Source: JADJOM01 sp046327715 (GTDB lineage Bacteria > Gemmatimonadota > Gemmatimonadetes > Gemmatimonadales > GWC2-71-9). Taken from it: 64,000 bases of DNA. This document shows, piece by piece, positions 42,583 through 53,204 of this stretch. Location of the stretch: assembly GCA_046327715.1 (NCBI GenBank), contig JAXLXY010000010.1:1-64000 (forward strand), in the 5' to 3' direction. The notes beneath the pieces are model-generated. The model made no database searches and was not told the origin of the DNA. It saw only the letters and a list, made by a program, of their open reading frames with translations. Made by a program: the position numbers and the translations under genes. Each line of letters opens with the position of its first letter. Positions within the stretch are counted from its first letter, which is position 1.

Positions 42583-43362
42583 ATGCCACAGCGCCAGAAC
42601 CGCCCGGTCATCGGGCTGACCACCCAGACCCTGCACTCCATCGACGGCATCCCCGCCGGGCTGCCGGAGTCCTGGGTGATGAACCAGCGCTACTTCCTGG
42701 CCACGACCATCGTGGGCGGGGTGCCGTGGATGGTGCCGCTCCTCGACGACGACGAGGACACCCTCTACGAGATCTACCGCCACCTCGACGGCATCCTCAT
42801 CCCCGGCGGCGTGGACATGGACCCCGCCACCTTCGGTGAGGACCGCCACCCCAAGCTTGGCGCCGTGGACCCCGCCCGCGACCGGGTGGAGCTGCAGCTC
42901 ACCAGGTGGGCCATCGAGGACCGCAAGCCGGTCCTGGGCCTCTGCCGCGGCATCCAGGTCATCAACGTGGCGCTGGGCGGCACGCTGTACCAGGACATCG
43001 CCGACCAGATCCCCCAGGCCATCAAGCACGACTACTTCCCCACCGCGGGCTTCGAGCGCGATCACCTGGCGCACGAGGTCACGGTGGCCCCGGGGAGCCG
43101 CCTGCATGGGGTGATGGAACGGCAGACCTTCAAGGTGAACAGCATGCACCACCAGGCCATCAAGGCGCTCGCGCCCGACCTGGTGCCCTCCGCCACCTCG
43201 CCCGACGGGCTGATCGAGGCGGTGGAGTCGCCCTCGGACCACTTCCTGGTGGGGGTGCAATGGCACCCCGAGGTGTTCGAGCTGACCGACCCGCACACCC
43301 GTCACCTGTTCCACGAATTCATCAGCGCCGCCAAGCTGTGGCGGCGCCAGTGGGTCGGCTGA
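42583..43362 (+). CDS. Class I glutamine amidotransferase-like gamma-glutamyl hydrolase (PuuD-like)
   Basis: The 259-residue product has the PuuD (peptidase C26) active site: Cys121 in VLGLCRGIQVIN, His228 and Glu230 in VQWHPEVFE. IPGGVDMDPATFGE and LGGTLYQDI are further family marks. PuuD cleaves gamma-glutamyl amides. Here it may remove a gamma-glutamyl group from a ligase product or recycle it. Start ATG 42583 (MPQRQNRP) is chosen over the upstream ATG at 42547 because of the conserved N-terminus and the TAGTAT box directly before it. Its stop is 4 bp from the stop of the convergent glycogen operon. Confidence 0.9.
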   Translation: MPQRQNRPVIGLTTQTLHSIDGIPAGLPESWVMNQRYFLATTIVGGVPWMVPLLDDDEDTLYEIYRHLDGILIPGGVDMDPATFGEDRHPKLGAVDPARDRVELQLTRWAIEDRKPVLGLCRGIQVINVALGGTLYQDIADQIPQAIKHDYFPTAGFERDHLAHEVTVAPGSRLHGVMERQTFKVNSMHHQAIKALAPDLVPSATSPDGLIEAVESPSDHFLVGVQWHPEVFELTDPHTRHLFHEFISAAKLWRRQWVG

Positions 43363-43366
43363 CCCG

Positions 43367-45376
43367 CTACTCCGCCACGAAGCCCATGCGGTGGGCCAGG
43401 CGCGCCATGGCGCCCTCGTCCGCCGCGCCGTCCCGCCAGACCCGGTAGAAGGCGGTCTGCGCGTCGAAGGGCACCGCCTGCCCCAGCTGTTCCAGCAGCA
43501 CCAGCAGCTCCGTCACCGCCGCCAGCGCCGCGGGCCCCCGGTCGTCCGCCAGCCCCTGCACCCGCCTGAGCAGCGCCCGCCGCACCAGCGGCCGGAGCTC
43601 CTCCCCCGCCTCCAGCCGGGCATGCTCCTCCGCCGTGAGCAGCCGGCGCAGCTCCCCCCCGCGGATCGCCGCCGCGATGGCGGTGCGCTGCCGCTCCGGG
43701 AGGTCCACCAGCGCCAGCGCGATCCCCGCCCCGTCCGGGAGGGCTTGCACCGTGGTCCGGAGCTCCAGCCCGTCCCGTTCCAGCGCCACCGACACCCGGG
43801 TGCCCCGGCCGGTGCGCCGGTCGGTGAGGGTCAGGTCGTGGTCCGGCCCGCTCAGCTCCCAGGCCGGGCTCCCCGCCGCGGCCGGCGCCAGCGCCCGCGC
43901 GGCGGCCAGGCCGGCCGCGATCCGGAGCGTGGGCTCGAGGTGGGGCTTCGCCCGCTGGTAGTAGATCTCCCGCCCGCTGCCGAGGGTGCGCGCATTGCTC
44001 TCGGCGGCGGCGAGGCGGGTGGTGAGGCCGTCCTCCAGCGCGGCGGCCTCGGGCCCCGCCAGCGCCACCACCCGCGCGGCGTAGCGCAGCACCTGCAGCG
44101 CCTCGATGCCCCCGATGTCGTCGAAGAACCAGGCGCAGGAGGTGAGGCTCCGGAGGGCCCCCCGCTCCAGCTCCAGCAGCTCGGCGGCCCGGCAGAGCTG
44201 CTCGGGCGAGAGCCCCGGGCGGGCGGCGGCCTGGGCATAGGCGTGCACCGCCGCCGGGCCGCGGCCGATCACCGCGCCATACCCCGCGAGCGCCGCGGCC
44301 GGGTCGGCGAACAGCGCCGGCGCCTCGTGGTCGTAGATCCGGTGCGCCGCCTCGGTGAGCCAGCCCATCGCCTCGCGCAGCGGGCCCCGCCAGCGCTGCT
44401 GGGTCGGCGGGTCGTGCGACATCTTGCAGCCGCAGTCGCTGCGCCACCGCTCCACCCCGTGGCTGCAGCTCCACGCGCTCGGCGCCACCAGCCGGGTCTC
44501 GTGGCTCACCCCGTGCCGGGCCAGGAAACTGGCGTAGTTCTCGACCGTGACCCCGGGGAACTCCCGGATCCGCTCCAGCATCATCGCCAGCGCCATCTCG
44601 CCGAAGGCGTGGTGGTGGCCGAAGGTCTCGCCGTCCGTGGCCGCCGAGACCAGCACCGGGCCGGTGGCGTCGGCGTGCCGCTCCCGCATCCGGGCGCCCC
44701 AGGCCAGGCCGTCGCGCACCAGCGGGCCGAAGGCCACGTCGTGCGAGATGGCGCCGTCGTACACGAACACCGCGATGCTGCGGCCGCCGAGGGTGTGCAC
44801 CAGGGCGGGGAGGCCGGCCGGGGGCACCGGATCCACCTGGGTGGGGGCCAGGATGGTGAAGCGGATCCCCTCCTGTGCCAGGACGTCGAGGGTCTCCTCG
44901 TCCACGGCCGTCTCCGGCAGCCACATCCCCTCGGGGTCGCGGCCGAAGCGGCGCCGGAAGTCGGCGATGCCCCAGCGGACCTCGGTGACCTTCTCGCGGC
45001 GGGTGGAGAGGGGCAGGATGGCGTGGTGGTAGGGCATCGCCACGGCATTGCCGTGGCCCAGGCGCGCCGCGCTGGCGCGGTCGGCCTGGAGCAGCAGCTG
45101 GTAGGTGTCGGGTGCGGCGTGCTCCAGCCACTCGAGCAGCGTGGGCCCGACGTTGAAGCTCATCCACTCGTACAGGTTGACGATCCGCGCGATGCGGCCA
45201 CCGGCGCCGGGGAGGCGGGCCGCGCCCACCGCCCGGTAGCACTCCTGCTCGATCCGCTCGTTCCAGTCGTGCGCGGGGGCGGCGGAGGGATCGGCCTCCA
45301 CCTCGTCCAGCCACGGATCCTCCCGCGGCGGCTGGTAGAAGTGGCCGTGGACGACGATCGAACGCGGGCCGCTCAC
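43367..45376 (-). CDS. GH57 glycoside hydrolase with DUF3536
   Basis: The 669-residue product starts at GTG 45376, overlapping the stop of the upstream GH57 gene (GTGA). The N-terminal GH57 barrel shows SIVVHGHFYQPPREDPWL, GNAVAMPYHHAILPL, the nucleophile-region MWLPETAVDEETLDVLAQEGIRF, and the acid region ATDGETFGHHHAFGEMAL. The C-terminal half (ACAWFFDD-like CAWFFDDIGGIEALQVLRYAARV) is DUF3536. Such proteins accompany glycogen enzymes; the reaction (amylopullulanase, branching or transfer) is not settled. It is the last gene of the glycogen operon and lies 4 bp from the amidotransferase stop. Confidence 0.9.
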   Translation of the reverse strand: MSGPRSIVVHGHFYQPPREDPWLDEVEADPSAAPAHDWNERIEQECYRAVGAARLPGAGGRIARIVNLYEWMSFNVGPTLLEWLEHAAPDTYQLLLQADRASAARLGHGNAVAMPYHHAILPLSTRREKVTEVRWGIADFRRRFGRDPEGMWLPETAVDEETLDVLAQEGIRFTILAPTQVDPVPPAGLPALVHTLGGRSIAVFVYDGAISHDVAFGPLVRDGLAWGARMRERHADATGPVLVSAATDGETFGHHHAFGEMALAMMLERIREFPGVTVENYASFLARHGVSHETRLVAPSAWSCSHGVERWRSDCGCKMSHDPPTQQRWRGPLREAMGWLTEAAHRIYDHEAPALFADPAAALAGYGAVIGRGPAAVHAYAQAAARPGLSPEQLCRAAELLELERGALRSLTSCAWFFDDIGGIEALQVLRYAARVVALAGPEAAALEDGLTTRLAAAESNARTLGSGREIYYQRAKPHLEPTLRIAAGLAAARALAPAAAGSPAWELSGPDHDLTLTDRRTGRGTRVSVALERDGLELRTTVQALPDGAGIALALVDLPERQRTAIAAAIRGGELRRLLTAEEHARLEAGEELRPLVRRALLRRVQGLADDRGPAALAAVTELLVLLEQLGQAVPFDAQTAFYRVWRDGAADEGAMARLAHRMGFVAE

Positions 45377-47094
45377 GCCGCGGGGGCCGGTCGCTTTGCC
45401 AGCACCTGGGCCACGGTGTCCAGCACGTCGGGAAAGACGTGGTCGCGGCGCCACTGGCTGGCCGCCTCGGCCTGCGCGCCGGCGATGGCCGCGGGGCCGC
45501 CCTCCAGCGCCGTGAGGAAGAGCTCCGCGTCGGCGCAGTGCTCGGTGAAGCGCTTGATGGCGTAGTCGGTCACCGCGCCGGTGGAGATGATGAACTGCCA
45601 GTCGGAGCTCATCGCCAGCAGCATGGCGCGCGCCGCCTGCGCCAGCACCGGCCGCGCCGCGTCGTCGCCGAGGGCGGCGGGGGCCGCGGCCCAGAAGCGC
45701 GCCTCGATGGCCCACAGCCGGGGCCAGGTCCAGGCGGTCTCGTCGTTGAGCCACATGCTGAAGTTGCCGTTGGCGCCCCACGAGCCGGTGGTGAGGTGGA
45801 TGGCCCGCTCGCCGGTGGCGCCGGCCAGGTGGCGGCTCGCGGTCACCGGCCGCACTCCCGGGTAGCCCCGCACCGCGCGATACACCTGGGAGAGGAACTC
45901 CACCCCCTCGAACCACCAGTGCCCGAACAGCTCGGTGTCGAACGGCACCGCCACCAGGTTGCCGGCCGCCCGCCGCATGGGCGAGTCGGCCAGCCGGCCC
46001 AGCAGCGAGGCGAAATGCCGGCCGTGCGCCCCGGCGCGCTCGATGGCGCGGTCGGGGTGGTACGGCTCCTTGGCGCCCAGGTCGGAGCCGGGGGCGCTCA
46101 CCCGCCAGTAGCGGAGCCCGCCGGGCCACCGGATCTTGTGAAACTCGAGGTACCACTCGTCGCCCGGGTACCCCTCCTGCCGGCTCCACACCTGCCGGGA
46201 GGCCACCGGGTCGCGGACAAAGGCGCTCACGCCGGTGGGGCCGGCGGCGCCCGCCACGCGGTACGCCTCGTAGGGCGTGTTCGGGGCCTCCGGCTCGTCG
46301 CCCGGGTCGGTGAGCCGCCGCGCCGCGGCTTCCCCCAGCCTGCCCTCGACTTCCATCCGCCACTCGCCCCAGTCGGCGCCATAGAACCGGAACGCCTGGC
46401 CGGCGGCGGCGAGGTGGCTGTCCACGAAGAAGTAGCGGAAGCCCGCCTCCTGCACGTGCACCTCGATGCCCTCGCGCACGCCGGGATCGGGGGCCTCCGG
46501 CAGCGGCTGCCAGTGGCCCCGGGGGCGGTAGGCGCACTCGGGGAGCCACAGCCCCGCCGGGTCGGTCCCGAAGATGCGGCGATGTTCCGCACGGCCCAGC
46601 AGCAGCTGCAGCCGGATGCTCTCGTCGGTGGCCAGCAGCGGCAGGAAGCCGTGGGTGGCGCCGCAGGAGATGAGCTCCACCCGGCCCGCCTCGGCGTGGC
46701 GCCGGAAGGCCCGGGCCAGGTTCCGGTCGGCGGCCCGGAACAGCTGCCGGAGCCCGAGCAGGTGGGCGCGCCAGAAGTCGGCCAGCGGGATCAGGTGGGC
46801 GTCGCCGGTCTCGGTGAGGGAGGCGGCCGCCTCCTCGCAGGCCTCGAGCCGCTGCGCGAAGTACGCCTCGAGCTCCGCCGCGAAGTCGGGGCTCTCCAGC
46901 TGGTTGGCCAGGATCGGGGTGATGCCGATGGTGAGCGGCGCCGCCACTCCCTCCGCCTCCAGCCGGTCGAGCACCGACAGGAGCGGCAGGTAGGTGTCGA
47001 TCGCCGCCTCGCAGATCCAGTCGCTGCCGTGGGGCCACCGCCCGTGGTTGAGCACGTAGGGCAGGTGGCTGTGCAGCGCGAGCACGAAGTCCAT
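45373..47094 (-). CDS. GH57 1,4-alpha-glucan branching enzyme (DUF1957 type)
   Basis: The 573-residue product starts at ATG 47094, 8 bp after the glycogen synthase stop. FVLALHSHLPYVLNHGRWPHG, ELISCGATHGFLPLL, the nucleophile Glu in GLWLPECAYRP and the acid region PFDTELFGHWWFEGVEFL are those of GH57 branching enzymes. The C-terminal helical DUF1957 region has SSDWQFIISTGAVTDYAIKRFTEH. It makes alpha-1,6 branches in glycogen. No GH13-type GlgB is seen in the window, so it is probably the operon's branching activity. Confidence 0.95.
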   Translation of the reverse strand: MDFVLALHSHLPYVLNHGRWPHGSDWICEAAIDTYLPLLSVLDRLEAEGVAAPLTIGITPILANQLESPDFAAELEAYFAQRLEACEEAAASLTETGDAHLIPLADFWRAHLLGLRQLFRAADRNLARAFRRHAEAGRVELISCGATHGFLPLLATDESIRLQLLLGRAEHRRIFGTDPAGLWLPECAYRPRGHWQPLPEAPDPGVREGIEVHVQEAGFRYFFVDSHLAAAGQAFRFYGADWGEWRMEVEGRLGEAAARRLTDPGDEPEAPNTPYEAYRVAGAAGPTGVSAFVRDPVASRQVWSRQEGYPGDEWYLEFHKIRWPGGLRYWRVSAPGSDLGAKEPYHPDRAIERAGAHGRHFASLLGRLADSPMRRAAGNLVAVPFDTELFGHWWFEGVEFLSQVYRAVRGYPGVRPVTASRHLAGATGERAIHLTTGSWGANGNFSMWLNDETAWTWPRLWAIEARFWAAAPAALGDDAARPVLAQAARAMLLAMSSDWQFIISTGAVTDYAIKRFTEHCADAELFLTALEGGPAAIAGAQAEAASQWRRDHVFPDVLDTVAQVLAKRPAPAA

Positions 47095-47102
47095 GGCCAC
47101 TC

Positions 47103-48623
47103 CTAGGCGACCGGCGCGTGGTCGAGGATGCGGCGGTACACCCCCAGGTACTTCTCGCCCGAGCGGTCCCACGAGAAGTCCTTCTGCATGGCGTTCCGCA
47201 TCATCTGCTCCCACGCCGGCGGCTCGTGGTAGCGGTCCATCACGTGCCGGGCCACCCGGAGCAGGTCCTCCGAGCTGTATTCGTCGAACAGGAAGCCCGT
47301 CTGCATGTCCTCGATGGTGTCGGCCAGGCCACCCACCCGCCGCGCCAGCGGCACCGCGCCGTAACGCTCCGCCCGCAGCTGGGCCAGGCCGCAGGGCTCG
47401 TACAGCGAGGGCATCAGGTAGATGTCGGCCCCCGCCATCAGCCGGTGCTCCAGCCGCTCCGAGAAGCCCAGGTGCACGCTGATCCGGTCGGGCCAGCGCG
47501 ACTCGTACATCTTGAGCAGCGCCTCGTACTTGGCCTCGCCGGTGCCGAGGAAGATGAACTGGGCCTCGAGCATGAACAGCGAGTACTCGCCGGTGATCAG
47601 CTCGAGCCCCTTCTGGTGCGTCATCCGCGCGGTCATGGCGAACAGCGGGATGCGCCGCCGCTGCGGCAGCCCGAAGCTGCGCTGCAGCGCCGCCTTGCAG
47701 CGCGCCTTCCCGGCCAGGTCCTCCACCGAGTAGGTGGCGGTGATGTGCGGGTCGTGGGCCGGGTCCCACTCGGTCATGTCGATGCCGTTGACGATGCCGG
47801 TGAACCGGTCGCCCAGCGCCAGGAAGACGTCGTGCAGCCCGAAGCCGCCCACCGGGGTGCGCAGCTCGTGCGCGTGGGTGGGGCTCACCGTGGTCACCGC
47901 GTCGGCGAACTTGAGGCCGCCCTTGAGCAGGTTGAGCTTGTCGTGCCACTCGAGGTGCTGCCAGGTGTAGAGCTCCCAGGGCAGGCCGATGTCGGGCACG
48001 CCGTCGGCGGCGTAGTGCCCCTGGAAGCCGGCGTTGTGCACCGTGAGCACGCTGCGGATCCCGCGCGCGAACGGCAGGTCGTGGTGGTAGACCCGCAGGT
48101 ACACCGGCGCCAGCGCGGTGTGCCAGTCGTGGCAGTGCAGCACGCAGGGGCTCCGCGCCACCCGGGGCAGCATCTCCAGCGCCGCGCGGCAGAAGAAGGC
48201 CCAGCGCTGCAGGTTGTCGCCGTAGTCCATCCCCGACTCGCCGTACAGCCCGGCGCGGTCGAAGTAATGCGACTCGATGCAGTAGATCTTCGGCTTGCCC
48301 GGCTCGGTGGGGATCCGGAACAGCCGCGCCTCCTCCATCCGCGGGCCCACCCGCACGTGGAACGGCCCCGCCACCCGCTCCAGCCCCGCGGCGCCGCTGC
48401 GCACCGAGCGATGCAGCGGGATGATCACCGACACCGGGATGCCGGCCGCGGCCTGGGTCGAGGCCAGCCCCGCCACCGCCTCCGCCAGCCCGCCGGTGCG
48501 CGCCAGCCAGCCGTACTCCGCCGCCAGGTGCACCACGCCCACGGGCTGCCCGTCCACGATCCCCAGCGGGCTCGCGGCGGCGCGGTGCTCCCCCGTGGTC
48601 CGGAGGTCAGATGGGCGGGACAC
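47103..48623 (-). CDS. glgA: Glycogen synthase, GT5 family
   Basis: The 506-residue product starts at GTG 48623, overlapping the phosphorylase gene by 17 bp. It has the GT5 layout: VVHLAAEYGWLARTGGLAEAVAGL (the K/R-TGGL donor loop), VLHCHDWHTALAPVYL, LTVHNAGFQGHY, GIVNGIDMTEWDP and the catalytic LMPSLYEPCGLAQLRAERYGAVPLARRVGGLADT. It elongates alpha-1,4-glucan from an NDP-glucose, usually ADP-glucose. RTGGL instead of KTGGL is a conservative change. No glgC (ADP-glucose pyrophosphorylase) lies in the window. It is co-transcribed with phosphorylase upstream and branching enzyme downstream. Confidence 0.94.
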   Translation of the reverse strand: MSRPSDLRTTGEHRAAASPLGIVDGQPVGVVHLAAEYGWLARTGGLAEAVAGLASTQAAAGIPVSVIIPLHRSVRSGAAGLERVAGPFHVRVGPRMEEARLFRIPTEPGKPKIYCIESHYFDRAGLYGESGMDYGDNLQRWAFFCRAALEMLPRVARSPCVLHCHDWHTALAPVYLRVYHHDLPFARGIRSVLTVHNAGFQGHYAADGVPDIGLPWELYTWQHLEWHDKLNLLKGGLKFADAVTTVSPTHAHELRTPVGGFGLHDVFLALGDRFTGIVNGIDMTEWDPAHDPHITATYSVEDLAGKARCKAALQRSFGLPQRRRIPLFAMTARMTHQKGLELITGEYSLFMLEAQFIFLGTGEAKYEALLKMYESRWPDRISVHLGFSERLEHRLMAGADIYLMPSLYEPCGLAQLRAERYGAVPLARRVGGLADTIEDMQTGFLFDEYSSEDLLRVARHVMDRYHEPPAWEQMMRNAMQKDFSWDRSGEKYLGVYRRILDHAPVA

Positions 48624-50757
48624 TGGGCGGCATCTCCCCCCGCATCGCCGGGGCGTAGTAGCGGGTGACGTAGTCCTGCACCATGCGCCGGGCGGCGAAG
48701 TGCTCCCCGGCGTGCCGCAGCGCGTGCTTCATCCGCAGCAGCCACTCCGTGGGCAGCCCGCGGGCGTCGCGCTTGTAGTACATCGGCACCACCTGCTGCT
48801 CCAGCAGGTCGTAGAGGTGCTCCACGTCGGTGGCGTCGGCCTGCTCCCCCGGCTGCACCGGGGGGATGGCCCACCCGTTCATCCCGTTGAAGCCCTCGGC
48901 CCACCAGCCGTCGAGGGTGGAGAGCTGGGGCACCGCGTTGAGCGCCGCCTTCATGCCGCTGGTGCCGCACGCCTCCAGGGGCACCCGCGGCATGTTGAGC
49001 CACAGGTCCACGCCCTGCACCAGCCGGTGGGCCAGGTGCATCTCGTAGTCCTCGATGAACGCCACCCGCCCCTCGAGCCGGGGGTCGCGGGTGAAGGCGT
49101 ACACCTGCTGCAGCACTTCCTTGCCGGGCTGGTCCTCCGGGTGCGCCTTGCCCGCGAACACCAGCTGCACCGGCCGCCACGGGTTCACCAGCAGCTCGCG
49201 CAGCCGGTCGAAGTCCGAGAACAGCAGCGCCGCCCGCTTGTAGGTGGCGAACCGCCGCGCGAAGCCGATGGTGAGCGCCCCCGGCGAGAGCAGGGTGCCC
49301 GCGCCCACCATGTGCGCCGCCTCCTTCCACCGCTCCGTCCACCGCCGCCGGGCGTCCTCCCGGATGAAGGTGAACAGGTTGAGCTTCATGTCGGTGTGGA
49401 GGTTCCACAGCTCCTGGTCGTCGAGCGTCAGCACCGACTCCCAGAAGCCCGGCTCGTCACGCCGCTCCAGCCACCCCTCGCCCAGGTGCCGGTCGAGCAG
49501 CTGCCGGAGCTGCCCCGACATCCAGGTGGGGAGGTGCACCCCGTTGGTCACCGCGCCGATCGGCACCTCCTCCGGCCGCGCCTGGGGCCAGAGCGGGTTC
49601 CAGATCTCGCGCGACACCTCGCCGTGCTTCTCCGCCACGCCGTTCACCCGGGCCGAGAGCCGGATGGCGGTGGCGGTCATGTGGAACAGCGGGTGGCTGT
49701 CCTCCGGGTGGCTGCCGATCGCCACGAACCGCTCGGGGCTGATCCCGAGTTCCTCCCACACGTTGGCGGCACAGGCCAGCACTTGGTCCACCCCGAAGCG
49801 GTCATGGCCCGCCGGCACCGGGGTGTGGGTCGTGAAGATGCTCCGGGCCCGCACCTCGGCCCATGCCTCGTCGAACGACCGGCCCGCCGCCACCAGCTCG
49901 CGCAGCCGCTCCACCAGCATGAACGCGGCGTGGCCCTCGTTGGCGTGCCACGCCGCCGGGTCCACCCCCGCGGCGCGCAGTACCCGCACCCCGCCCACGC
50001 CGAGCAGCCACTCCTGCCGCAACCGCATGTCGGGGCCGCCGGCATACAGCTTGGCGGAGAGCTCCCGGTCGGCGGGGTCGTTGAGCTCGAGGTTGGTGTC
50101 GAGCAGGTACACCGGCACCCGGCCCACCTGCATCCGCCAGGCGCCGAGGTGCACCGGCCGCCCGAAGGTGCGGACCACCGTCAGGTAGGGCTCCCCGCCC
50201 GGCCCGAGCATCCGCTCCAGCGGGATGGTGTCGACGTCGAACCGGACGTCGCTGTCCTCCTGCCAGCCGTCGAGCCGCAGCTGCTGGTCGAAGTAGCCCT
50301 TGGTGTAGAACAGCCCCACCCCCACCAGGGGGAGCCCCAGGTCGGAGGCGGTCTTCAGGTGGTCGCCGGCCAGGATGCCGAGGCCGCCGGAGTAGATCGG
50401 CACCGAGTTGTGCAGCCCGAACTCGGCGCAGAAATACGCCACCGGACGGGTCAGGTCGGGGTGCTGCCGGTGGAACCAGGTGTCCGGGGAGCCCAGCGCC
50501 CGGGCCGCCGTGTCCATGAGCCGGTCGTACTGGGCCAGGAAGCCGGGGTCGGCGGCGCAGGCCGCCAGCCGGGCGGGGTCCACCCGCTTGAGCAGCGCCA
50601 GCGGGTTGTGCTTGGTCATGTGCCACAGCGGCTCGTCCACCTTGCGGAAGAGCGTGCGGGCGTCGGTGGACCAGCTCCACCACAGATTGGTTGCGAGGGT
50701 GGCCAGCCCCTCGATCCGGGGGGGCAGATAGGGCAGGCGAAGGCGCGGCTGGGTCAT
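48607..50757 (-). CDS. glgP: Alpha-glucan phosphorylase, GT35 family
   Basis: The 716-residue product is the shorter archaeal/bacterial type of alpha-glucan phosphorylase. LATNLWWSWSTDARTLF, VAYFCAEFGLHNSVPIYSGGLGILAGDHLKTASDLG, WHANEGHAAFMLVERLREL and FARRFATYKRAALLF are characteristic. The pyridoxal-phosphate lysine sits in EACGTSGMKAALNAV. It releases glucose-1-phosphate from glycogen with phosphate. It is the first gene of the operon; a TACCTT hexamer lies 39 nt before the ATG at 50757. Together the four genes give glycogen making and mobilising from one transcript. Confidence 0.95.
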   Translation of the reverse strand: MTQPRLRLPYLPPRIEGLATLATNLWWSWSTDARTLFRKVDEPLWHMTKHNPLALLKRVDPARLAACAADPGFLAQYDRLMDTAARALGSPDTWFHRQHPDLTRPVAYFCAEFGLHNSVPIYSGGLGILAGDHLKTASDLGLPLVGVGLFYTKGYFDQQLRLDGWQEDSDVRFDVDTIPLERMLGPGGEPYLTVVRTFGRPVHLGAWRMQVGRVPVYLLDTNLELNDPADRELSAKLYAGGPDMRLRQEWLLGVGGVRVLRAAGVDPAAWHANEGHAAFMLVERLRELVAAGRSFDEAWAEVRARSIFTTHTPVPAGHDRFGVDQVLACAANVWEELGISPERFVAIGSHPEDSHPLFHMTATAIRLSARVNGVAEKHGEVSREIWNPLWPQARPEEVPIGAVTNGVHLPTWMSGQLRQLLDRHLGEGWLERRDEPGFWESVLTLDDQELWNLHTDMKLNLFTFIREDARRRWTERWKEAAHMVGAGTLLSPGALTIGFARRFATYKRAALLFSDFDRLRELLVNPWRPVQLVFAGKAHPEDQPGKEVLQQVYAFTRDPRLEGRVAFIEDYEMHLAHRLVQGVDLWLNMPRVPLEACGTSGMKAALNAVPQLSTLDGWWAEGFNGMNGWAIPPVQPGEQADATDVEHLYDLLEQQVVPMYYKRDARGLPTEWLLRMKHALRHAGEHFAARRMVQDYVTRYYAPAMRGEMPPSVPPI

Positions 50758-50796
50758 TGCACTCGGGTCTGGGCGGGGCGCGGACTGGCGAGGGGG

Positions 50797-50802
50797 AAGG
50801 TA
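50797..50802 (-). promoter_or_regulatory. -10-like hexamer TACCTT for the glycogen operon
   Basis: TACCTT reads 50802 to 50797 on the minus strand and leaves a leader of about 39 nt before the phosphorylase ATG. The same hexamer occurs before the peroxiredoxin gene at 55014. Confidence 0.4.
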
Positions 50803-50841
50803 CTCAGAATCGGGGGGGACCGAAACCCGCGGGGAGGCCCC

Positions 50842-51270
50842 CTAGCCGGCGGGGAGCAGCAGCCGGGCCGCCAGCAGCGCCCGCAGCGTCCACAGCACCG
50901 TCCGGATCCAGTTGGTGGCCACCAGCCGCCGGTGCGCCTTCGCGTCCGAGCCGGCCAGCAGGTGGCCGTGCATCGGCATCTGCAGCATGGCCGTGGAGGC
51001 CCAGACGAAGACCAGCATGGCGAGCCCCACGGCGGGGAGGGCCCGGCTGTACGCCAGCGGCGGGGACGCCACCAGGGCCAGCGCGGTGATCCCCTCGAGG
51101 AGCATCACGGGGCCCACCACCAGGGAGACCCGCCGCTGGTGCGAGGCGGCGTACCCCGGCGCCTCCCCCAGGCCCACCCGGCCCATGAGGGGGTAGTGGA
51201 CCACCTGCACGAACCAGATCAGGCCGGTCATGAACCAGGTGACGGCCGCGTGGATGATGGGCAGCAGCAT
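50842..51270 (-). CDS. Small four-helix membrane protein of unknown function
   Basis: The 142-residue product starts at ATG 51270, with GGAGG about 12 nt upstream. Four hydrophobic helices are visible, beginning LLPIIHAAVTWFMTGLIWFVQVVHYPLM. Conserved-looking polar residues in the membrane (HYPLM, SHQRRVSLVVGPVMLLEG, MPMHGHLL, NWIRTVLWTLRALL) recall DUF1772-like integral membrane proteins with buried histidines. No function is known. It lies between ettA and the glycogen operon, in the same direction as both. Confidence 0.75.
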   Translation of the reverse strand: MLLPIIHAAVTWFMTGLIWFVQVVHYPLMGRVGLGEAPGYAASHQRRVSLVVGPVMLLEGITALALVASPPLAYSRALPAVGLAMLVFVWASTAMLQMPMHGHLLAGSDAKAHRRLVATNWIRTVLWTLRALLAARLLLPAG

Positions 51271-51333
51271 GCCGGAAGGAAGCCTCCCCGGGTGGAAGGC
51301 ATCAGGAGGATGGTGTGAAGCGGGCTTCCTGAA

Positions 51334-51406
51334 GGCGGTTAGTCGGTTGGACGGTTCGGCGGTTCGTCCGTGGACCAACCGCCCAACCGTCCAACCGCCG
51401 AACCGC

Positions 51407-51407
<1 letters not shown>
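51334..51407. repeat. Octamer-built inverted repeat ending at the ettA stop codon
   Basis: Two 33-nt arms, 51334-51366 and 51375-51407, are complementary at all but four positions and consist of CGGTTNGG-type 8-bp units around an 8-nt loop. The last base of the right arm is the last base of the ettA TAG (51409-51407). It probably acts as the ettA terminator. Confidence 0.8.
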
Positions 51408-53083
<1,676 letters not shown>

Positions 53084-53092
53084 AGGGCGGGG

Positions 53093-53098
53093 AATATG
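53093..53098 (-). promoter_or_regulatory. -10-like hexamer CATATT before ettA
   Basis: CATATT reads 53098 to 53093, 9 nt before the ettA ATG at 53083. The leader would be only a few nucleotides and no ribosome site is visible. Confidence 0.4.
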
Positions 53099-53151
53099 AC
53101 GGGGGCCCCCCACCGTGCCAAGGCTCGCGCCGCGCCCGGGCGGGAAACGCG

Positions 53152-53177
53152 AAGGGCGCCCCGACGGGGGCGCCCTT
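53152..53177 (-). terminator. Terminator of the SWIB gene
   Basis: Perfect 11-bp arms (53152-53162 and 53167-53177) flank a four-base loop, 28 bp after the SWIB stop. On the minus strand a short TTT follows. It separates SWIB from ettA. Confidence 0.7.
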
Positions 53178-53204
53178 GGAACACGTACCGGCAGGGACCG
53201 TGGA

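Noticed and set aside
48295..51318. A plus-strand frame of about 1000 codons opposite the glycogen genes
   Set aside because: The composition is typical of an antisense shadow, with no domain; glgP and glgA on the other strand are clear.
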